Shown: in pieces, positions 21,255 through 29,398 of the stretch
Position numbering within the stretch: the stretch's first letter is position 1
How the letters are laid out: each line of letters starts with the position of its first letter
Source: a virus
Strand: one strand, 5' to 3'
DNA length: 38,668 nt
IMG/VR virus record: IMGVR_UViG_3300043403_000107
Coordinates: 1 to 38,668 of that record
Notes under the pieces: generated by a model
What the model was told of the DNA's origin: nothing
The model's input: the letters and a program-made list of their open reading frames with translations, nothing else
Databases searched by the model: none
Position numbers and translations under genes: made by a program

Positions 21255-21530
21255 ATGGCTGACCTGATTATTGACGGCTGGGAATGCATGGCGAGCGGTG
21301 AGATGCGCTGCGCCTGGATCAAAGATGGTCACAGCCGCGGGACCAGCGTGACTCTGTCTCATGGCAACCTGGAGGTGGAGACGGCAACCGGGGAGGATTC
21401 GGTTGTAATCACGAAAATACCTCCCGCTGTGCTCGCGTGGCTCATCCGGGCGATGCTGGTTGCCGCTTGGGAGACCGAGGGTAACGGCGTCGGAAACCCC
21501 AATCCCTACAGCGACCCCGAGGCGAAATGA
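21255..21530 (+). CDS. Hypothetical protein
   Basis: A 91-residue, beta-rich protein from ATG 21255, three bases after the previous stop. Strands such as MADLIIDGWECMASG and SVTLSHGNLEVETATG precede a hydrophobic helix (PPAVLAWLIRAMLVAAW). No motif recognised. The stop overlaps the next start (ATGA). Confidence 0.58.
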   Translation: MADLIIDGWECMASGEMRCAWIKDGHSRGTSVTLSHGNLEVETATGEDSVVITKIPPAVLAWLIRAMLVAAWETEGNGVGNPNPYSDPEAK

Positions 21531-22849
21531 CCAAGCCGATCACATTCGAGCGCGCCGACCATCGGTGGACCGTCCTAGTTCGCGACGATGGCCACGCGCG
21601 CCCTGGCATGGCTGAGATGTTTCCGTGGCCTGTTCCGGTGCCGGCTACGGATGAGCATTTAGCCGCCGCTGGCTTCGTGCCACGCGCGGAGCTGGATATC
21701 AAGCTGGATAGCAAGCTGGCCGAGCTGAATGCGGAGCTGGCTGAAGCGAACGGCATCGTGCGCGCGGACCCGCCGCTTAGTGCCGTTGGCCTGGCTCATC
21801 TATGCGAGGCTCGTTCAGCGAGCTACGCGATTACGCAGCAGCGCATCGCCGAATACAAAGCCAGCGAAGTCATATGGCGCACCGACAACAGGGCGCACCT
21901 GGAAACGATCCGAGAGCTGACCGAGAAATTACAGGCGGCCGGCAAGCAAATTGGCGAGGCTGAGGGCAGGCAACTGCTGACCGAGGGGCGGCTCAATGCG
22001 GCGGAGCGCGAGCTTGAGGCGACGCGTGAGAAGCTCCGAACCGCGCTCAACTGGGATGCCGGGCGAAAAGTGGCCTACGTGCAATTTGCCAACGCCATCG
22101 GCGCAATATCCAAGCAGCAGGTCCCGCACCCTTTGCGCGGTGCTATCGGCGGGGTGATTGAGGCTCTCGACGCGACGCTTATAGCCAACAAGGATCCTAT
22201 AAACGTGAGCCAACCAAGCGGGCACGCGCCGAACGAATGCCCCGAGTGCGACGGGACCGGCAACGTCGTCGGTAAATCCGGCTGCTCGGCGTGCGGCGGT
22301 AGCGGGTCGTCGGCCCCGCGACACACGTGCCGCCCGGACGACCTAAGCGCGTATTGCGAGGCGTGCCAGGCAGAGGAGGACGCGGAGATGCGAGCGCACG
22401 GGCCTTGCCTGCTCTGTCCTGTCGACCCATGCGTCTGCGACGTGCTGACCTACGGCAACGCGCCGTCGGTGTTGGGGAGGGAGGCCAAGCCGAAAGCAGA
22501 AGACGACCCCGACGCCGCTGCTGCACAAGCACTGCGCGTACTGATTGGGAACGTGTGCGCCTACGCCGGAGAATTGCCGTCTCTGGTTTCGACCATCGAA
22601 CCAGATTGGTCTGAGCTGCTGCACCATGCGGGTCACATCGAATACGAATTGTCCGAAATTCGCGAAGTTCTGCGCCTAAAACGCGAGCGTGGATTTCCAG
22701 CAGAGCCCGCCCCATCAATCGCCCCGCCCGACGACAGGCCGGTAAAACGTAGCGAGCTGGTCGCGGCGCTGCGCAGCGTTAGCGCAAAGTCCGACCCGCT
22801 CTATTTCGTCGCGTTTGAGCACCTGGCAGACAAATTGGAGAACAAATGA
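21527..22849 (+). CDS. Coiled-coil protein with DnaJ-type zinc repeats
   Basis: A 440-residue protein from ATG 21527. The N-terminal region is followed by a long coiled coil (about residues 60-190: AELNAELAEANG, LTEKLQAAGKQIGEAEG). Residues about 238-260 hold CPECDGTGNV and CSACGGSGS, CxxCxGxG-type repeats like those of DnaJ zinc domains. CEACQAEED and CLLCPVDPCVC add more cysteine pairs nearby. The C-terminus is helical. It is the largest gene of unit D, and its zinc/coil build suggests a scaffolding or chaperone-like adaptor. Function not known. Confidence 0.62.
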   Translation: MTKPITFERADHRWTVLVRDDGHARPGMAEMFPWPVPVPATDEHLAAAGFVPRAELDIKLDSKLAELNAELAEANGIVRADPPLSAVGLAHLCEARSASYAITQQRIAEYKASEVIWRTDNRAHLETIRELTEKLQAAGKQIGEAEGRQLLTEGRLNAAERELEATREKLRTALNWDAGRKVAYVQFANAIGAISKQQVPHPLRGAIGGVIEALDATLIANKDPINVSQPSGHAPNECPECDGTGNVVGKSGCSACGGSGSSAPRHTCRPDDLSAYCEACQAEEDAEMRAHGPCLLCPVDPCVCDVLTYGNAPSVLGREAKPKAEDDPDAAAAQALRVLIGNVCAYAGELPSLVSTIEPDWSELLHHAGHIEYELSEIREVLRLKRERGFPAEPAPSIAPPDDRPVKRSELVAALRSVSAKSDPLYFVAFEHLADKLENK

Positions 22850-23016
22850 CCGACTTCCCCAAGCGCGAAGCCGGCGCGCTAGCAGTAGCCGCGAATGCCG
22901 TGTTGACCGCGTCAGCCGAAGGGCTCGGGCCAGCGATGGCCCAGCTCCGCAAAGCGCTGCGACTTTATGACGACAAAATCATGGTACTCGTCGCCGCGAG
23001 GTACTCGAAGAAATGA
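22846..23016 (+). CDS. Small hypothetical protein
   Basis: A 56-residue protein from ATG 22846 to TGA 23014-23016, coupled at both ends by ATGA. It is Ala-rich and helical (GALAVAANAVLTASAEGLGP; MAQLRKALRLYDDKIMVLVA), ending in a basic YSKK. It has moderate hydrophobicity but no clear membrane span. No function assigned. Confidence 0.52.
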   Translation: MTDFPKREAGALAVAANAVLTASAEGLGPAMAQLRKALRLYDDKIMVLVAARYSKK

Positions 23017-23198
23017 CCGAGCCCGCCAAAAATCTTGGCCTCGCAGACCTGGCCAACCACTGCGCCATGTGCGGTGGACGCCATGAGATACTGGTCTCGC
23101 GATGGCCGCAGGTGCCCAACCGCGAATGGTGCGGCGACGAGCGCGGAGCGGAGGACTGGCCTGAGCTGCTGTGCGGATGCTCGGGGCGGCGCAAATGA
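23013..23198 (+). CDS. Small zinc-binding-type protein
   Basis: A 61-residue protein from ATG 23013 (ATGA). CAMCGGRHE and later EWCGDE and LLCGCSGRRK provide Cys/His ligands for one zinc, as a small ribbon. Another of this phage's many small zinc proteins, with unknown function. The stop overlaps the next start. Confidence 0.57.
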   Translation: MTEPAKNLGLADLANHCAMCGGRHEILVSRWPQVPNREWCGDERGAEDWPELLCGCSGRRK

Positions 23199-23374
23199 CC
23201 GAGACATGCGCGCCAGACCGCTGCCCACGGTGCCAGTCTCCAGTCAGAGCGATACCCTACAAGGTATCAAATTGGAATGGCTCACTTGTGACCTTATGCC
23301 GCAACGCATGGCATATGCCAACAGAGCCACTACGGTCGAAAATCCTTGACCACAATGTGCACAGCAAACGCTAG
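23195..23374 (+). CDS. Small zinc-binding-type protein, end of unit D
   Basis: A 59-residue protein from ATG 23195 (ATGA). CAPDRCPRCQSP is a CxxxxCxxC knuckle, and a Cys and His occur later (TLCRNAWH), so a zinc site is likely. It ends at 23374 and its last 45 bases overlap the 3' end of the converging minus gene (23330-23635). No terminator hairpin is visible between them, so the two convergent transcripts may interfere. Confidence 0.57.
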   Translation: MTETCAPDRCPRCQSPVRAIPYKVSNWNGSLVTLCRNAWHMPTEPLRSKILDHNVHSKR

Positions 23375-23635
23375 GAGCAGCACCGTCATCCCAATTGCCA
23401 GAGCCAACCTACCAGCGCGCGGCAACGAAGTCCTGGCATGGATTCCGCGCACGTTCGCCGTTACCTCGCTAACCTCGTCGGTGTCGTTGTAGCTCGGCAG
23501 CCTTGACCGCCGCAGGTTTGCGATCGCGTTCTGCGTCCCGCGCCGGTTCTGCTCGGCCACAAACTGCGCCTTGGTCGACTGCTCGCGTAGCCGTTCAGCC
23601 CGCGCGATTTTCTCGTCGGTCGTCCCGTTAGCCAT
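23330..23635 (-). CDS. Tail-anchored membrane protein, possible lysis factor
   Basis: A 101-residue protein from ATG 23635. Residues 1-75 are charged and helical (KIARAERLREQSTKAQFVAE), and a single C-terminal hydrophobic segment (RLALAIGMTVLLLAFAVHIVV) ends five residues from the end. This makes a tail-anchored topology with the N-terminal part in the cytoplasm. It follows the endolysin and a coiled-coil protein. A class of holin or spanin partner is conceivable, but neither can be assigned with confidence. Its 3' end overlaps the converging unit D gene. Confidence 0.6.
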   Translation of the reverse strand: MANGTTDEKIARAERLREQSTKAQFVAEQNRRGTQNAIANLRRSRLPSYNDTDEVSEVTANVRGIHARTSLPRAGRLALAIGMTVLLLAFAVHIVVKDFRP

Positions 23636-23930
23636 TGGAAGCGAGCTTTTCCCGCACTTCGCTCACTAGCTGCTGGCTCGCCCGGCGCAGCTGCCGCGTT
23701 TCGTTGACGTACTCGCCGATCATGGCGGTTAGGTGTTCCAGGCGCTGGTCCATTGATAAGTATAACTCCTCGAGCTTTTGCAGGCTCTTAGCCGACTCCT
23801 CTGTTGCATGCGCGTCATCTTCCAAGGACGACTCGAGATTGGCAAACCGCGCGTCGATTGAGCTTAGGCGCGTGTCGAACGTCTCGAGGGTTACGGCGAT
23901 GCGCTCGAGCGGGTCGTTTTCGTCGGTCAT
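23628..23930 (-). CDS. Coiled-coil protein in the lysis region
   Basis: A 100-residue protein from ATG 23930 (ATGA with the endolysin stop). It is coiled coil almost throughout, with heptads such as RLSSIDARFANLESSLEDDA and LEELYLSMDQRLEHLTAMI. No hydrophobic membrane segment. It lies between the endolysin and a tail-anchored membrane protein, and the two may form a complex analogous to a split spanin or an assembly partner. Inference only. Confidence 0.6.
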   Translation of the reverse strand: MTDENDPLERIAVTLETFDTRLSSIDARFANLESSLEDDAHATEESAKSLQKLEELYLSMDQRLEHLTAMIGEYVNETRQLRRASQQLVSEVREKLASNG

Positions 23931-24643
23931 GATTTCGGCTTATCGAATAGGGCCGCCTGCGTAATGGTGCCGGCGATGCCGTCCGCATCTAGGTCTTTAT
24001 CGCGCTGAAACGTCATCACGGCGCGCGCCGTTATCGGCCCGTAAACGCCGTCAGCTTTGAGACCTGCCGCCATGTAGGCGTTCAGCGCCGCCTGCAGCTT
24101 GCTCACGTCTGGACCAGTCGAGCCGATGCGCAGCGTGCGGCGCCAAGGGTCCGGCATTGTGTCTTCGTCGTCTGGTGCCGGGCTTGGATCCGTGTCGGCT
24201 GCCGCCGGGAGGAGCGGCTCAATGGAGTAGAAGGTGATCCCGGCCGACGACGTGTGTTTGTGCCTGGCAGCGTGCGGCGTGTTCCCAGCAACGTCGCCCC
24301 AGTCAAGCTCATGGTTCCAGTACTCGACGACCATGTGATGCGCGAACGGGATGGCCTTGACCGCAATGTCACCGGGGCGCGGGTAGGGCACTGAGTGCAG
24401 TGGACCAAGAAAACCTATGCCGTCGTGCCAGTACAGGTTACGCGCGACGCCAGCCAGGTGAAGGCAGTGCAGCGCAAACCCACCGCACCATTCGCGGGTT
24501 TTGGCGTACTGGATGACCTGTTCCGTTCGCCAGCCTTCGGGCAGCACATCCCGCCATATTTCGTACACCTCCGGTGAGCCCTTGCCGTACGGGCCGATCA
24601 GGCTCGCAGCAGCTTCAACGATCGCCACCCGGGCGGCGCGCAT
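23927..24643 (-). CDS. Endolysin: cysteine amidase/peptidase with peptidoglycan-binding domain
   Basis: A 238-residue lysis enzyme. The N-terminal domain has the NlpC/CHAP-type cysteine peptidase pattern: REWCGGFALHCL with candidate nucleophile C53, then FAHHMVVEYWN with the catalytic His (H102 or H103). A Pro/Asp-rich linker (about residues 148-165) leads to a C-terminal peptidoglycan-binding-1 domain (RIGSTGPDVSKLQAALNAYM, then DGVYGPITARAVMTFQR). It cuts the cell wall at lysis. No signal peptide is visible, so it needs a holin or other route. It starts with a TAATG overlap at 24643. Confidence 0.87.
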   Translation of the reverse strand: MRAARVAIVEAAASLIGPYGKGSPEVYEIWRDVLPEGWRTEQVIQYAKTREWCGGFALHCLHLAGVARNLYWHDGIGFLGPLHSVPYPRPGDIAVKAIPFAHHMVVEYWNHELDWGDVAGNTPHAARHKHTSSAGITFYSIEPLLPAAADTDPSPAPDDEDTMPDPWRRTLRIGSTGPDVSKLQAALNAYMAAGLKADGVYGPITARAVMTFQRDKDLDADGIAGTITQAALFDKPKS

Positions 24644-24852
24644 TACTCGCCGGTCCCCGCGTGCCGTTTCGCCGCGAACGCCGCATCGAGCACAGCGTCG
24701 GCCGCATGCTCGTGCGCCGTGACTTGCAGCGCTCGAGCGAGCGCGTCTTTGGGCGACGGCGACGAGACTACGCGGCGAATCAGCTCGGCTAGCTCAGCCA
24801 GTAGCGACACCGGAACAAGCGCGATAGCCCGTGCCAAGGCTTCGGGAATCAT
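24643..24852 (-). CDS. Small helical protein upstream of the endolysin
   Basis: A 69-residue protein from ATG 24852 (ATGA overlap with the preceding lipoprotein gene). The first 40 residues form an amphipathic hydrophobic helix (EALARAIALVPVSLLAELAEL), and the remainder is charged helix. It may associate with the membrane and take part in lysis, but it is not a typical holin. The stop shares bases with the endolysin start (TAATG). Confidence 0.55.
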   Translation of the reverse strand: MIPEALARAIALVPVSLLAELAELIRRVVSSPSPKDALARALQVTAHEHAADAVLDAAFAAKRHAGTGE

Positions 24853-25106
24853 TGGGGACACGCTTTCAGCAGGTCGGCCTTGTGTAGCGCCCGGAGCGAG
24901 GGCCACTCGGGACAACTCTCTTTCGCGTCGTACGTCACGCAAGCCGCCATGACGTTCGCTACATAGGCCGCGTCAATCGCGCTTAGCTTGGCTTCGTCGC
25001 ACGGCAGCCGGCCGCCGCAGCCGGCCAGCACGAGACCGAACAGCCCCATCACCGCCCGAACGAGACAGCGCGGGCAGTAGCAGCCGAAGCCGTGAACCTT
25101 GCTCAC
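24849..25106 (-). CDS. Small lipoprotein in the lysis cassette
   Basis: An 85-residue protein from GTG 25106 (GTGA overlap). It carries a lipobox, GLVLAGC, near residue 30, after a hydrophobic stretch; an internal ATG at 25049 would give a shorter, more typical signal peptide. The mature part has four cysteines (PCDEAKL, AACVTY, ESCPEW, KACPQ). Small phage lipoproteins beside endolysins often act as outer-membrane spanin subunits, but no partner inner-membrane spanin is clear. The Cys-rich mature form is unusual for a spanin. Confidence 0.57.
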   Translation of the reverse strand: MSKVHGFGCYCPRCLVRAVMGLFGLVLAGCGGRLPCDEAKLSAIDAAYVANVMAACVTYDAKESCPEWPSLRALHKADLLKACPQ

Positions 25107-25246
25107 TTGCCACCGAACAGCTTCGGCAGGTCGAGACCGAGCGACTCGAGCCGCTTGCCGATTGCTACCAGCTTGGGATTGCCGGTCAGTTCGAGCAGCG
25201 AGCCGAGCAGGCCAAGGGCGACGGGGAGGAGCGGGAGGTATTGCAT
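25103..25246 (-). CDS. Small single-pass membrane protein, holin candidate
   Basis: A 47-residue protein from ATG 25246, with AGGAA overlapping the upstream stop. A hydrophobic stretch LPLLPVALGLLGSLLEL is followed by a basic/amphipathic helix (KLVAIGKRLESLGLDLPKLF). Length and position just before the lysis genes make it a holin candidate, although one short membrane segment is less than in most holins. The assignment is inference. Confidence 0.5.
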   Translation of the reverse strand: MQYLPLLPVALGLLGSLLELTGNPKLVAIGKRLESLGLDLPKLFGGK

Positions 25247-25253
25247 TTGGTTC

Positions 25254-25625
25254 CTAGGGTACCGGTTTCTGCACGTAAAGGAGAGCGTCCAAATCTTGGC
25301 TGACCCGTGCGGCAATTGCGGCCGCCAGCGCGGTCTGCTCGGGGGCGCTCAGCAGCGCCTGCACCGGAGCCGACTGTAGCAGCGCGGCCAGAACGTCAGC
25401 GATAGGCACGCCCGCGTTTAGAGCGTCGAGCCTCCAAACGCCAACGACGTGCTTGGTCCACCCCGGCGGGCAAGACCCGGTGCCGTTCCAGCTCGCCGGC
25501 ATGGTCACGTGAAGGCCGCCGCCGATATGGGTGCCGACCAATGGGTAACCGAGGCCCTTGTTCATCGCTGCCTGGAGAGCGTCGGCCTGCGCCTCTGTGC
25601 CAGTGGAGAATTTCTGGGCCGTCAT
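25254..25625 (-). CDS. Hypothetical protein, possibly tail-associated
   Basis: A 123-residue protein from ATG 25625 (TGATG overlap). An N-terminal Gly-rich part has GLGYPLVGTHIGGGLHVTMP and CPPGWTKHVVGVWRLD, which resembles small tail-tip or receptor-binding parts, and the C-terminal half is an Ala-rich helix (AALLQSAPVQALLSAPEQTA). It lies between a LamG-like protein and lysis genes. No family recognised. Confidence 0.58.
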   Translation of the reverse strand: MTAQKFSTGTEAQADALQAAMNKGLGYPLVGTHIGGGLHVTMPASWNGTGSCPPGWTKHVVGVWRLDALNAGVPIADVLAALLQSAPVQALLSAPEQTALAAAIAARVSQDLDALLYVQKPVP

Positions 25626-26365
25626 CACGTTAGCCCCGCTCCGTAGCGGCCCGCGCAATAGCTGTCGAGCGAAGCGCGGTCGCCCGCCGATGGGGTGCCA
25701 AGTTTGCAGAACGCTTCCGCAATGGCGACGTTCGAGTGGCGGATGCCGCTGCTACGGCAAAACATGCTAAGCGTCCCGCCGCCAGCGTTGTCACCAGTGT
25801 TTACGCCGGTAACATTCGTTGCGCCAATTTTTACGTAGTCAGCAACACTGTTGCCAAACTGCATCTCATGGCGGAAGTAACTGCCTAGAGTTGCCGCGCC
25901 GTTGTTGCTAGAATTTATTGCGTTAAACGATGTCAGTTGGGGGGTAACGTTGTTTTGGTTGTAGAAGAACCCCGTTGCCACAAAATCACTGATAAATGTG
26001 CGAAGCGCAGCCGTCCAATCTGGCTGCTGGCATACGAGCCAAATGTAGAAAGGCTGGCTGCTCGGGGCGACCCTGGCCCAAGTCGCCGCCAGCAGATCGT
26101 CGACCCCATCGCCTTGAATTGCTGGCTTGCCGTTGACGGCGCTGGCTAGAAACGCCGGCTGCAGCCCGCCTGTGGCTTGCGTTAGGTTAACCCCATTGCC
26201 GGACTGATCAGCCCAAGCTGAAACGCCGGCCCCGATTGTTACACCGAGATCGGCACGGTACCACCAGGCAAGCGAGCCAAGGATGGCCTTTGGCGTTATT
26301 TCCGCGCCACCTTCCGCGATGCGGCCGCGGTTCATTCGCTCCGAACCTGTTCGGCGCCCAAGCAT
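25625..26365 (-). CDS. LamG/concanavalin-like tail or receptor-binding protein
   Basis: A 246-residue protein from ATG 26365 (TGATG overlap); a longer frame upstream is shadow over the preceding gene. It contains the jelly-roll signature of LamG-like adhesins: SLAWWYRADLGV, WADQSGNGVNLTQATGG, then NGKPAIQGDGVDDLLAA. Such domains bind sugars or surface proteins, so this may be a receptor-binding protein. It lies next to the last ejection-type gene. Cysteines in the second half could form disulfides. Confidence 0.6.
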   Translation of the reverse strand: MLGRRTGSERMNRGRIAEGGAEITPKAILGSLAWWYRADLGVTIGAGVSAWADQSGNGVNLTQATGGLQPAFLASAVNGKPAIQGDGVDDLLAATWARVAPSSQPFYIWLVCQQPDWTAALRTFISDFVATGFFYNQNNVTPQLTSFNAINSSNNGAATLGSYFRHEMQFGNSVADYVKIGATNVTGVNTGDNAGGGTLSMFCRSSGIRHSNVAIAEAFCKLGTPSAGDRASLDSYCAGRYGAGLT

Positions 26366-26808
26366 CAGCCGTCCCGCGTGGTCTGGTAAGGCCGCCCGCT
26401 GCCCTTTTCGACCTGCAAAAATGTCCCGACCGCATCGCCCTGCCAGCACAAATAAATGTTGCCGTCGATTGTCGCGGAACCAACGACGGCGCCGCCGCTT
26501 ACCGTCGCCGGACTCGGACAAATCCGCTCGCGCTCGGTGCCGTTGGCGATGTAGCTCCCGAGTTTGGCGTTCGTCGCGCCGGCAGCCGTTGGAACGGCAA
26601 CGGTCACATCAACCGCCGCCGCCTTGTTGTTGCTCAAGAACCAGCGCACGTTGGCGCCGATCGGCATCACTCGGATAAACTGCCCCCAGAACGCAGAAGG
26701 CAGCGCAACGCTGCGCGCCGTCGTGTCCAGAGTGAAAAGGACGATGGTTGTAACGGCAACGCCGTCGCCCGTCGGCGCCACTGATTCGGATGCTAGATTC
26801 TGGGACAT
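26365..26808 (-). CDS. Beta-rich structural protein, possibly tail or decoration
   Basis: A 147-residue protein from ATG 26808, with AGGAGGA upstream, which decides against the longer frame. It is beta-rich (TTIVLFTLDTTARSVALPS; FIRVMPIGANVRWFLSNN) and ends with a short Gly-rich loop. The pattern resembles a small virion accessory protein with a jelly-roll fold. Coupled to the LamG-like protein by TGATG. No specific function assigned. Confidence 0.58.
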   Translation of the reverse strand: MSQNLASESVAPTGDGVAVTTIVLFTLDTTARSVALPSAFWGQFIRVMPIGANVRWFLSNNKAAAVDVTVAVPTAAGATNAKLGSYIANGTERERICPSPATVSGGAVVGSATIDGNIYLCWQGDAVGTFLQVEKGSGRPYQTTRDG

Positions 26809-26812
26809 TCGG

Positions 26813-29398
26813 TCACGATCCTCCTGAAATTGCCGATTGGCCCGGCAGTGCCATTGATTTTCCAAGGCGCGAAACGCCCGGGTTGCCCTGCTTCGGCTTG
26901 ACGGCTTGCGCGTCAATCGCCTTGTCGAGGTCGGTCAGCTTGCGCGCGGTCTCTTGAAGGCCGGCCATCCGCGCCGGGTCGAGCGACGAATCCCCGACGA
27001 AGTCGAAAACCATGGAGAGCAACACCCGGCGCTTGAAAGGCAGCTCGGTTTCGCGCTTGCTGACTTCGTCCGCCACGCGCGTGCGCAGCTGCTGGAATAT
27101 CTTAGGATGTGCCGTTTTCATTGCATCAATGGCCTCACGGTCGATGATACCACGGCCCAGATCGCTGATAACCCGCTGCGGCTCAAGCGCGCCGGCCACG
27201 CTGGACATGAACGAGCGCATTTTAGTGGGCGAAACGCGCTGCTTTACCGCTAGCGGGGTCAGTGTCGCCCCTATGTCCGGCTGGCTTTGCGGGAGCTTAC
27301 CGGAGAGCTGCTGGTAGATTTGCAGCAGCTTCGTCGATACCGCCGAGCCGACGTGAGGGTATTGCGCGGCAACCTCGGGAATCAGCTTCTCGATGTGACT
27401 CGCTGCGATCTGCGGTGTCGCAAGTTCACGGACGCGGGTCGATGCCCTTTCGTAGCTCTCGCGTAAGTTCTCGCCCTGGAACATTGTGGCCAGCGCCGGC
27501 TGCTTTGCTTTTTCCGCGCCGCCAGCCAGGGCGGCCGCCACGTGGTCAATCGAACCGTCAAGCTCGGAAGCGCGTCGGGCCATGTCGGCGATAACCGAGT
27601 TGCCGCGATGGCGCAGCAGGTTATTGGCCATCGAAGCCGCGGCGCCATAGCCCATTGCCCCAAGCGCGCCAACGTTGCCGGTTGCAAGCGCTCCCAGTGC
27701 CGAGGTGACGCCGAGCGCGTGATCCGAGGGCGAAACGAAGCGCCGGCCGAGCTCGCCGCTAACCTGCTTGGAGGCAATCCGGTCTAGCTGACTGAACGAG
27801 TTATATTGACGGTTCAGTTCGTTGTAGGCGTTCGCGTCTTCACCCGCCTCATGGAGAGCTACGCTGGCCTTTTCCTTGAGAAAATCGGCAATGGTCCGCT
27901 CAGCCTTTTGTAGCGCTTCGGCGGCTTTGGGTGGCTGAGGCGGCAGACCGCCACCGGAAGGCGCGGGGGGCTGGAAGACCTTGCGCAAGTCCTGGCGGAT
28001 AGCGTCCAGCTGCTCGAATGTTGGAGGGGGCACCGCTTTCGCCGCTGCCTCCAAGTCGCCAGCAGCCGCGGCAACCCGGGTCGCTTGCTCCTCGGCCAAA
28101 ATGCTCAGCTGCCGATCGACTGCCCGCGCCATTCCGCGTTGTCCTGGCACCTTGCTGGCCATCAGCGGATCGGTGACGCTCGCCTTGATGCGCCCGAGCA
28201 GCTCGCCCACGTCCGGGCTTTTGCCGGCCGCCGCCATCTGATCGGACAGCTCTTTTTTGACGCCCGCCAGCTTTGCGCCGATTTCTTCCTTGAAAGCGTT
28301 GATTCGCGGCGCGATTTCCTCGGCGTTGGCGCCCGCTGCCAGAACCCGCTGGCCCTTGAGCTCGCCGGTCTCAAATACCGCGTTGGCCAAGTCCTCGCCC
28401 GTGGCCAGAACGCGCCGTTCCGCTGTTTCGCCGGTCGCTCGCCCTGCCAGCTTGCGCATTTCGGCGCTGCTAGTCGTGATGCTCCGAAGCGACTGCTCTG
28501 CGGCAAGCTTCCGCAGGGCCTCTTTCTTCGGAATCAGCGCGTTTGCCGCGCCGGTGACGAGCGGACCAGCCGCGCCGAGCACACCGCCAACGCCGCCGCC
28601 GAATAGCGCCCCGTGGCCCATGCCCGAGACGATTTTTTCGGCCGTGATGTCGTCGCCGTTGAGCACCGCGTCGTTTGCCGCCGCCGCGCCGCCGTAGATG
28701 GCGCCCTCGGCCGCGCCCTGAGCGCCCATCTTGAGCGCCCCGGCGCCGGCCCGCGCCAGCAGCGATTTCCCCTCGTAGCCGGCCGCCTCAAGGCCCCTAG
28801 CGACGCCGCGCTCGACAATGCCGCCCAGGGCAGCCGTTGCACGTGGAACGACGCCAGCGGCCCGCACAGCGCTCCCGGCCGCGCTTAGTGCCTTGGCCCC
28901 AGCGCCGGCCGCCCCTGCGCCCTCAACGGCAGCTGAGCCGCCACCGGAGAGCAACAAAGGGGCAACCGCGCCGCCGACCTCGCCGACCGTGCTTGCTACG
29001 GGATTCGCTTCCCGATAGCCCTTCAGGGCCTTTCGCGCGCCTTCGCCGCCCAGGCCAGCAATGACCGCATCGGAGCCGCCGAGCGTTGCGCCGCGGAGAG
29101 CCGCCAGGCCGGTGGCTTTCGCGACGTTGCCGACGCCTTCGCCGTATTGCTTTTGAGCATGTGCTTGCTCGACTTGCGCCGGGGTCAGAATCGTGTAGCC
29201 CGGGTGAGCCGCATCCTCGGGCGCGATCGTTACCAGTGCGCCGCGGGCATTGCGGGCGTAGATTCGCGCGGTCGGGTCAAAGCCGGCCCGACCCTCGGCG
29301 ACTGCCTTGGGCAGATCGTCCGGCGCAATTGGAGCGCCGGCCTGGTCGTAGGCCTGCGCTTGGCCAGGTGGCAACGCAGCTGCCGCGGGCTCTGCCAT
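26813..29398 (-). CDS. Large ejection-type internal virion protein
   Basis: An 861-residue, Ala-rich protein. Residues 1-110 are a variable lead; residues about 130-270 form a hydrophobic, Gly/Ala-rich region (GGAVAPLLLSGGGSAAVEGA; GALFGGGVGGVLGAAGPLV), suited to insertion into host membranes. The remaining two thirds is charged helix with coiled coil (for example ERTIADFLKEKASVALHEAG). Large helical proteins with hydrophobic patches at this place in podoviruses are ejected into the cell to form a DNA conduit. No lytic domain is visible. It starts with a TAATG overlap. Confidence 0.62.
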   Translation of the reverse strand: MAEPAAAALPPGQAQAYDQAGAPIAPDDLPKAVAEGRAGFDPTARIYARNARGALVTIAPEDAAHPGYTILTPAQVEQAHAQKQYGEGVGNVAKATGLAALRGATLGGSDAVIAGLGGEGARKALKGYREANPVASTVGEVGGAVAPLLLSGGGSAAVEGAGAAGAGAKALSAAGSAVRAAGVVPRATAALGGIVERGVARGLEAAGYEGKSLLARAGAGALKMGAQGAAEGAIYGGAAAANDAVLNGDDITAEKIVSGMGHGALFGGGVGGVLGAAGPLVTGAANALIPKKEALRKLAAEQSLRSITTSSAEMRKLAGRATGETAERRVLATGEDLANAVFETGELKGQRVLAAGANAEEIAPRINAFKEEIGAKLAGVKKELSDQMAAAGKSPDVGELLGRIKASVTDPLMASKVPGQRGMARAVDRQLSILAEEQATRVAAAAGDLEAAAKAVPPPTFEQLDAIRQDLRKVFQPPAPSGGGLPPQPPKAAEALQKAERTIADFLKEKASVALHEAGEDANAYNELNRQYNSFSQLDRIASKQVSGELGRRFVSPSDHALGVTSALGALATGNVGALGAMGYGAAASMANNLLRHRGNSVIADMARRASELDGSIDHVAAALAGGAEKAKQPALATMFQGENLRESYERASTRVRELATPQIAASHIEKLIPEVAAQYPHVGSAVSTKLLQIYQQLSGKLPQSQPDIGATLTPLAVKQRVSPTKMRSFMSSVAGALEPQRVISDLGRGIIDREAIDAMKTAHPKIFQQLRTRVADEVSKRETELPFKRRVLLSMVFDFVGDSSLDPARMAGLQETARKLTDLDKAIDAQAVKPKQGNPGVSRLGKSMALPGQSAISGGS

